This document shows positions 59,972 to 64,000 of a DNA stretch of 64,000 nucleotides, one piece after another. The notes below the pieces were generated by a model. It did not search any database. It had not been told where the DNA came from and saw only the letters and a list, made by a program, of their open reading frames with translations. A program made the position numbers and the translations under genes. Location of the stretch: assembly GCA_963693035.2 (NCBI GenBank), contig CAXMMQ010000004.1, forward strand, positions 310,001-374,000, read 5' to 3'. Source of the stretch: Lichenicoccus sp963693035. Its GTDB lineage: Bacteria > Pseudomonadota > Alphaproteobacteria > Acetobacterales > Acetobacteraceae. Positions within the stretch are counted from its first letter, which is position 1, and every line of letters starts with the position of its first letter.

Positions 59972-60916
59972 ATGGCGCGCACGAGAGACGGCTGGACCCT
60001 GGGCGATGCGCCGAGCCTGAACGGCAAGGTGGCCATCGTTACCGGTGCGACCGGCGGCATCGGCTACGAGACGGCGCTCGGCCTGGCACGACGCGGTGCA
60101 GTCACCATCCTCGCCTCCCGCAATCCCTCGAAGGGCACCGAGGCGGTGGCGCGCATCAGGCGCTCCATCCCGGCCGCCGATGCCCGCTTCGAGATGATCG
60201 ATCTCAACAGCCTCGCCTCGGTGGCCCGGTTCGCCAACACCATCCTGGCCGCCCACCCGACGGTCGATATCCTGGTCAACAATGCCGGCGTGATGGGCTT
60301 TCCGGAGCGCCTGCTGACCGAGGATGGTTACGAGCGCCAGATCGGCGTGAACTACCTGTCGCACTTCGCGCTCACCGGCCGGCTGCGCCATGCGCTGGAG
60401 AAGTCCGAGGGCGGTGGTCGCGTCGTCAGCGTCGCGAGCCTTGCGCACCGCCGCGCGACGATCGACCTCGGCGACCTGCAATCCGAGCGCAACTACAACC
60501 CGTTCCGGGCCTATGGCCGCAGCAAGCTGGCCATGCTGGTGTTCGCGATCGAGTTGCAGCGCCGCGCCCTGCAGCACCATTGGAACCTGCTCAGCGTGGC
60601 GGCCCATCCCGGCTGGTCGCGCACCGACATCGTCTTCAACGGGCCCGGCCAGGGCGCGCCCGGACTGAAGGAGAAGCTGATGGCGTTCAGCTTCAACACC
60701 CTGGCGCAGAGCGCCCGCGACGGCGCGCTGCCCTCCCTGTTCGCCGCTATCGCGGCGGATGCGAAAGGCGGCGGCTATTACGGCCCGACCGGCCTCGGCG
60801 AGACCCGCGGCCCAGTCGGCCCCTCGGTCATCATGCCGCAGGCCGCCGATCCGGTCGTCGCCACCCGGCTGTGGACGCTGTCGGAGCAACTGACCGGGAT
60901 TAGTTATGTGTCGTGA
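59972..60916 (+). CDS. Short-chain dehydrogenase/reductase (retinol-dehydrogenase-like)
   Basis: This 314-residue classical SDR has the TGATGGIG cofactor motif (about residues 25-32), NNAGVM, the catalytic Ser in VVSVASLAHRR, and Tyr-x3-Lys in YGRSKLAMLVFAIELQRR. The basic residues after the Gly motif (ASRNPSKG) suggest NADPH. It resembles retinol dehydrogenase/WW-domain-oxidoreductase-like bacterial enzymes whose substrates are unknown. GGGAG and AGGA lie upstream of the ATG. Its 3' end overlaps the antiporter gene by 17 bp, tail to tail. Confidence 0.88.
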   Translation: MARTRDGWTLGDAPSLNGKVAIVTGATGGIGYETALGLARRGAVTILASRNPSKGTEAVARIRRSIPAADARFEMIDLNSLASVARFANTILAAHPTVDILVNNAGVMGFPERLLTEDGYERQIGVNYLSHFALTGRLRHALEKSEGGGRVVSVASLAHRRATIDLGDLQSERNYNPFRAYGRSKLAMLVFAIELQRRALQHHWNLLSVAAHPGWSRTDIVFNGPGQGAPGLKEKLMAFSFNTLAQSARDGALPSLFAAIAADAKGGGYYGPTGLGETRGPVGPSVIMPQAADPVVATRLWTLSEQLTGISYVS

Positions 60917-62777
60917 CGCTCCTCTCCGGGTTTGAGCCGGGCGCATCCTTGCGTCGGGGTCGTAGCTGCGCGTCGCCCAGCATCAGCCCGCTGAGCTCGG
61001 CGCTGACCTGCCTGCTGTCCTGGATCAGCCGCTTCTCGTCGTCGAAATAGGCCACGCTTTCGTACAGGGTGCGCTCGTCGGCTTCCTGGAAACGCGCCAC
61101 CAGCTCGCGCGAGACCGCCCGGTCGTAGCCGAGGCCGTCCAGCACCTGCTCGGTCAGGCGCAGGCTTGAATGGAAGGTCTCGCGCACCAGGCTGTGCACC
61201 CCGAGCTGCATCAGCAGGTGCGCATGTCGCCGGTTGCGGGCCCGCGCCAGGATGCGCAGATCGGGGAAGTTGCGTCGGGCAATCTCCACCACGCGCACGC
61301 TTTCCTCCGGGTCGGCCAGCGCCACCACCAGCAGCTTCGCGGTCTCGGCGCCGGCCGCGCGCAGCAGGTCGGGCCGCGAGGGGTTGCCGTAATAGACCTT
61401 GGTGCCGAAGCGCCGGAGGATCTCGATCTGCTCCTGGTCCTGGTCCAGCGCGGTGAAGCGGATGCCCTGGGTGCGCAGCACGCGGCCGACGATCTGCCCC
61501 ATCCGGCCGACGCCGCAGATGATCACCGGCGCATCCTGGCCGTCGATCTCGTCATAGATTGGCACCGCTTCGGCCCTGGACAGGCGCGGGATCAGCAGCC
61601 GCTCCGACAGGCTGAACAGGATCGGAGTGGCTGCCATCGACAGCGCAATCACCAGCGTCGCGATCTCGGACTGCGCCGGCGACAGCACCCCGGCTCCGAT
61701 CGCGGCCGCAAACAGAACGAAGCTGAACTCGCTGCCCTGCGGCAGCGCGGTGGCGAACCGGGCGGCCTCCTTGGCAGGCTGCCCGGCGATCCGTCCGAGT
61801 GCGAACACGACGAGCGCCTTGATGGCGATCAGGCCGGCTGTACCGAGCAGGATAGCGACCGGTGCGCTGAGCAGCAGGTCGAGGCGCGCCGCCATGCCCA
61901 CCGACAGGAAGAAGAAGCCGAGTAGGACGCCCTCGAACGGCTCTATATCGGCCTGGATCTCGTGCCGCCAGGTCGAGTTCGACAGCAGCACGCCGGCCAG
62001 GAACGCACCCAGCGACATCGAAAGCCCGACCAGGCTGGCGATCCAGGCGGTGCCGAGCACGGTCAGCAGTGCCATGGCGGTGAACACGTCCGGCGATCGC
62101 GCCCCGCCGATCAGCCGGAACAGGGTCGGGACGAGATAGCGGCCGCCGACCAGGATCACCGCGATTGCGGCAGCACCCAGCGACACGCTCTGCCAGGGGA
62201 TCGAATGGGTGATCTCGTGCGTCAGGCCGTGGCCAAGCGCGATTGACGGCCGGTTGCCGGCGGCCAGCAGCGGCACCAGGGCGACCAGCGGGATGAACGC
62301 CACGTCCTGCAGCAGCAGCACCGCGAACGTGTCGCGTCCGGCCCGGCCGCCGAGCAGCTCGCGCTCTCCCAGCATCGGCAGCACGATGGCGGTCGAGGAT
62401 AGCGCGAGCCCGACGCCCAGGACGATCGGGGCGGCCCAGCCGCCGGTCCGCAGCCTGAGCCCGGGCAGCACGATCATCGCGATGGCGAGGGCCGCGGCGG
62501 TCAGGATCACCTGCGCCGAGCCGAGCCCGAACACCGCCCGCCGCATCACCCAGAGCCGTTGCGGACGCAGTTCCAGCCCGATCAGGAACAGCAGCATGAC
62601 CACGCCGAGCTGCGAGACGTTCTCGATCTGGCCCGGGCTGCGTATCAGGCCGAGCCCGAGCGGGCCGATGACGGCGCCTCCGACCAGGTTGCCCAAGACC
62701 GCGCCGAAGCCGAGCCGGCGCGAGATCGGCACCATGACCACGCTCGCGAGCAACAGGGCGACGAGCGTTTGCAGCAT
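60900..62777 (-). CDS. CPA2-family cation:proton antiporter with RCK domain (KefB/C-like)
   Basis: This 625-residue inner-membrane protein has about 12 membrane segments of the Na+/H+ exchanger fold (residues about 1-390), including LRPQRLWVMRRAVFGLGSAQ and LGLALSSTAIVLPML-like LALSSTAIVLPMLGEREL. A cytoplasmic TrkA-N/RCK domain follows (VIICGVGRMGQIVGRVLRTQ near residue 425), the NAD-binding regulator of potassium efflux systems. Start and end are typical of KefB/KefC, but no KefF/KefG ancillary gene is near. It probably exchanges K+ or Na+ for protons. Confidence 0.9.
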   Translation of the reverse strand: MLQTLVALLLASVVMVPISRRLGFGAVLGNLVGGAVIGPLGLGLIRSPGQIENVSQLGVVMLLFLIGLELRPQRLWVMRRAVFGLGSAQVILTAAALAIAMIVLPGLRLRTGGWAAPIVLGVGLALSSTAIVLPMLGERELLGGRAGRDTFAVLLLQDVAFIPLVALVPLLAAGNRPSIALGHGLTHEITHSIPWQSVSLGAAAIAVILVGGRYLVPTLFRLIGGARSPDVFTAMALLTVLGTAWIASLVGLSMSLGAFLAGVLLSNSTWRHEIQADIEPFEGVLLGFFFLSVGMAARLDLLLSAPVAILLGTAGLIAIKALVVFALGRIAGQPAKEAARFATALPQGSEFSFVLFAAAIGAGVLSPAQSEIATLVIALSMAATPILFSLSERLLIPRLSRAEAVPIYDEIDGQDAPVIICGVGRMGQIVGRVLRTQGIRFTALDQDQEQIEILRRFGTKVYYGNPSRPDLLRAAGAETAKLLVVALADPEESVRVVEIARRNFPDLRILARARNRRHAHLLMQLGVHSLVRETFHSSLRLTEQVLDGLGYDRAVSRELVARFQEADERTLYESVAYFDDEKRLIQDSRQVSAELSGLMLGDAQLRPRRKDAPGSNPERSVTTHN

Positions 62778-62801
62778 CTTGCGGCAGTCTCCCGAGAATA
62801 A

Positions 62802-63524
62802 TCAACCCGTCCGGACGAAGCTCCAGTACAACGGCATCCGCCCCGCAGCCAGCGCCTTGGCCTCGTAGCGCGTCGGCGGCCAGCCATCGGGACGCACCGA
62901 TGCGGGCTCCTCGCCGGTGAACAGCGACTGCGCCGCCATCACCTCGCGGACCCAGCCCTGGTAGGTCGGATCGTCGCTGGCGATGCGCCACTCGGCACCC
63001 TCACGCAGCTTGGCTGCGACCAGCGAGATAGTGTGCGGATGCACGAAACGGCGCTTGGCGTGGCGGGACTTCGGCCAAGGGTCTGGGAACAGCAGGAACA
63101 CACGGTCGAGACAGCCATCCGGCAGCGCCTGCAGAAGCGTCCGAGCATCGTCGTCCCATAGCCGCAGCAGGTCCGGCAATGGCGCGGTTGCTTCCTCGCC
63201 AGCCGGGACGAGCCGGGTGAGAAGCGAGCAGAGCCCGTTCTCGAACACCTCGCAGGCGATCAGGCCGATCCCGGGATGCGCCGCATGCTGGGCCAGCGTG
63301 TGCTCGCCGCCACCGAACCCGACTTCGAGCCACAACGCCGCCGGCGCCCGCCCGAAGGCGGTCGTGGGATTGGAAGCCATCTCCGGCGCGAAGCGAAGCC
63401 GAGGCAGGGTCTCGTCGAGCAGCTTCTGCTGCCTGTGCCGCAGCGGATGGCTACGCTGGCGGCCGTAGAGGCGAGTGGGCGGCGGTTTCGCCTGAGGAGG
63501 AAGCGGTGGCGCCGCCGGGATCAA
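62802..63524 (-). CDS. trmB: tRNA (guanine-N7-)-methyltransferase
   Basis: This 240-residue enzyme makes m7G46 in tRNA. It has a basic, Pro-rich N-terminal tail (RLYGRQRSHPLRHRQQKLLD), motif I LWLEVGFGGGEHTLAQHAAH, and the family signature VFLLFPDPWPKSRHAKRRFV. The TTG start overlaps the metK stop (TTGA), a typical coupled pair in Alphaproteobacteria. A GAGGAGGAAGCGG stretch at 63494-63506 lies in the coding tail, not at a start. Confidence 0.94.
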   Translation of the reverse strand: MIPAAPPLPPQAKPPPTRLYGRQRSHPLRHRQQKLLDETLPRLRFAPEMASNPTTAFGRAPAALWLEVGFGGGEHTLAQHAAHPGIGLIACEVFENGLCSLLTRLVPAGEEATAPLPDLLRLWDDDARTLLQALPDGCLDRVFLLFPDPWPKSRHAKRRFVHPHTISLVAAKLREGAEWRIASDDPTYQGWVREVMAAQSLFTGEEPASVRPDGWPPTRYEAKALAAGRMPLYWSFVRTG

Positions 63525-64000
63525 CGCCCGAAGGCGTTGGCCAGGGTAGGGGCGAGGTCGGTCTGCTCCCAGGTGAAGTCGTCGCGGCCTGCATCCGGCG
63601 TACGGCCGAAATGGCCGTATGCGGCCGTCGTCCCGTAGATCGGCCGGTTCAGGCGCAGGTGGCGACGGATGCCGCGCGGCGTGAGGTCCATCGCCTGGCG
63701 CAGCACCGCCTCCAGTCTGGCCTCCTCGACGTCGTGCCCGGTGCCGTGCAGGTCGACATAGACCGAGAGCGGGTGCGAGACGCCGATCGCGTACGAGATC
63801 TGCAGCGTGCAGCTGTCGGCGAGGCCGGCGGCGACGATGTTCTTGGCGAGGTAGCGGCAGGCATAGGCCGCCGAGCGATCCACCTTGGTCGGGTCCTTGC
63901 CGCTGAACGCGCCGCCGCCATGCGGGGCGGCACCACCATAGGTGTCGACGATGATCTTGCGTCCGGTCAGGCCGGCGTCGCCGTCCGGCCCGCCGATCAC
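63521..64000 (-). CDS. metK: S-adenosylmethionine synthetase, C-terminal part (partial)
   Basis: The gene enters from the right window edge, so only the last 159 residues are seen. They include IGGPDGDAGLTGRKIIVDTY, GGGAFSGKDPTKVDRSAAYA and CRYLAKNIVAAG, the highly conserved methionine- and ATP-binding C-terminal half of MetK. The end is IYGTTAAYGHFGR followed by a short tail. MetK supplies SAM, the donor used by trmB directly downstream, with which it overlaps by TTGA. Confidence 0.96.
   Translation of the reverse strand: MIGGPDGDAGLTGRKIIVDTYGGAAPHGGGAFSGKDPTKVDRSAAYACRYLAKNIVAAGLADSCTLQISYAIGVSHPLSVYVDLHGTGHDVEEARLEAVLRQAMDLTPRGIRRHLRLNRPIYGTTAAYGHFGRTPDAGRDDFTWEQTDLAPTLANAFGR

Overview
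The window is a gene-dense, very GC-rich stretch of bacterial chromosome. The proteins and gene order look alphaproteobacterial, and I infer Rhodospirillales, probably Acetobacteraceae. The basis is the trpB-trpA-accD-folC run, an HPrK/RapZ/EIIA-Man/HPr/EI regulatory phosphotransferase block, the rho-mnmE-mnmG-rsmG-parA-parB block, and hemE next to an intergenic stretch rich in DnaA-box-like sequences. No phage, CRISPR array, rRNA operon or complete insertion sequence was found.

Layout: 0-6.4 kb holds a universal-stress-protein fragment, pdxH, fabI, aroC, and a lipopolysaccharide pair: a fused DUF374 acyltransferase/KDO transferase and lpxK. 6.5-13.8 kb holds a small hypothetical gene, an LpoA-like lipoprotein gene head-to-head with rsmI, csbD, a class-I glutamine amidotransferase-like hydrolase, lolA, an aminotransferase and purH. 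14.3-18.3 kb is the sugar-transporter-less PTS (EI, HPr, EIIA-Man, RapZ, HPrK). 18.5-22.1 kb holds a RidA-like gene and the zinc uptake genes znuABC, divergent from zur with a clear Zur box between them. 22.4-31 kb holds a nucleoside hydrolase, a Gfo/Idh/MocA oxidoreductase, folC-accD-trpA-trpB, CorA and an exported protein.

31-43.9 kb appears to be the replication-origin neighbourhood: rho, mnmE, mnmG, a near-perfect parS site, rsmG, parA (apparently with an ATT start codon), parB, tRNA-Lys, hemJ, a HAD phosphatase, hemE, then a probable oriC, maf and tRNA-Ala. A decayed ogt (DNA alkyltransferase) pseudogene lies between mnmE and a quinone oxidoreductase gene.

44-64 kb is more accessory: a hypothetical protein, a PAS-GGDEF protein with a ruined EAL domain, a monooxygenase-like protein, a thioredoxin-like ferredoxin, an S9 peptidase pseudogene, DedA, a methyltransferase, a PRISE-like reductase, an ECF sigma/anti-sigma/cupredoxin/metallophosphoesterase cluster, the etfA-etfB-etfQO electron-transfer genes, a nucleoside deaminase, an SDR, a CPA2 cation/proton antiporter, trmB and the 3' part of metK.

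The most unusual non-coding signal is a family of about 130-190 bp intergenic repeats (four copies, near 2.0, 13.9, 22.2 and 24.8 kb). They share a conserved core but are closed by inverted-repeat arms whose sequence differs from copy to copy while pairing is kept.
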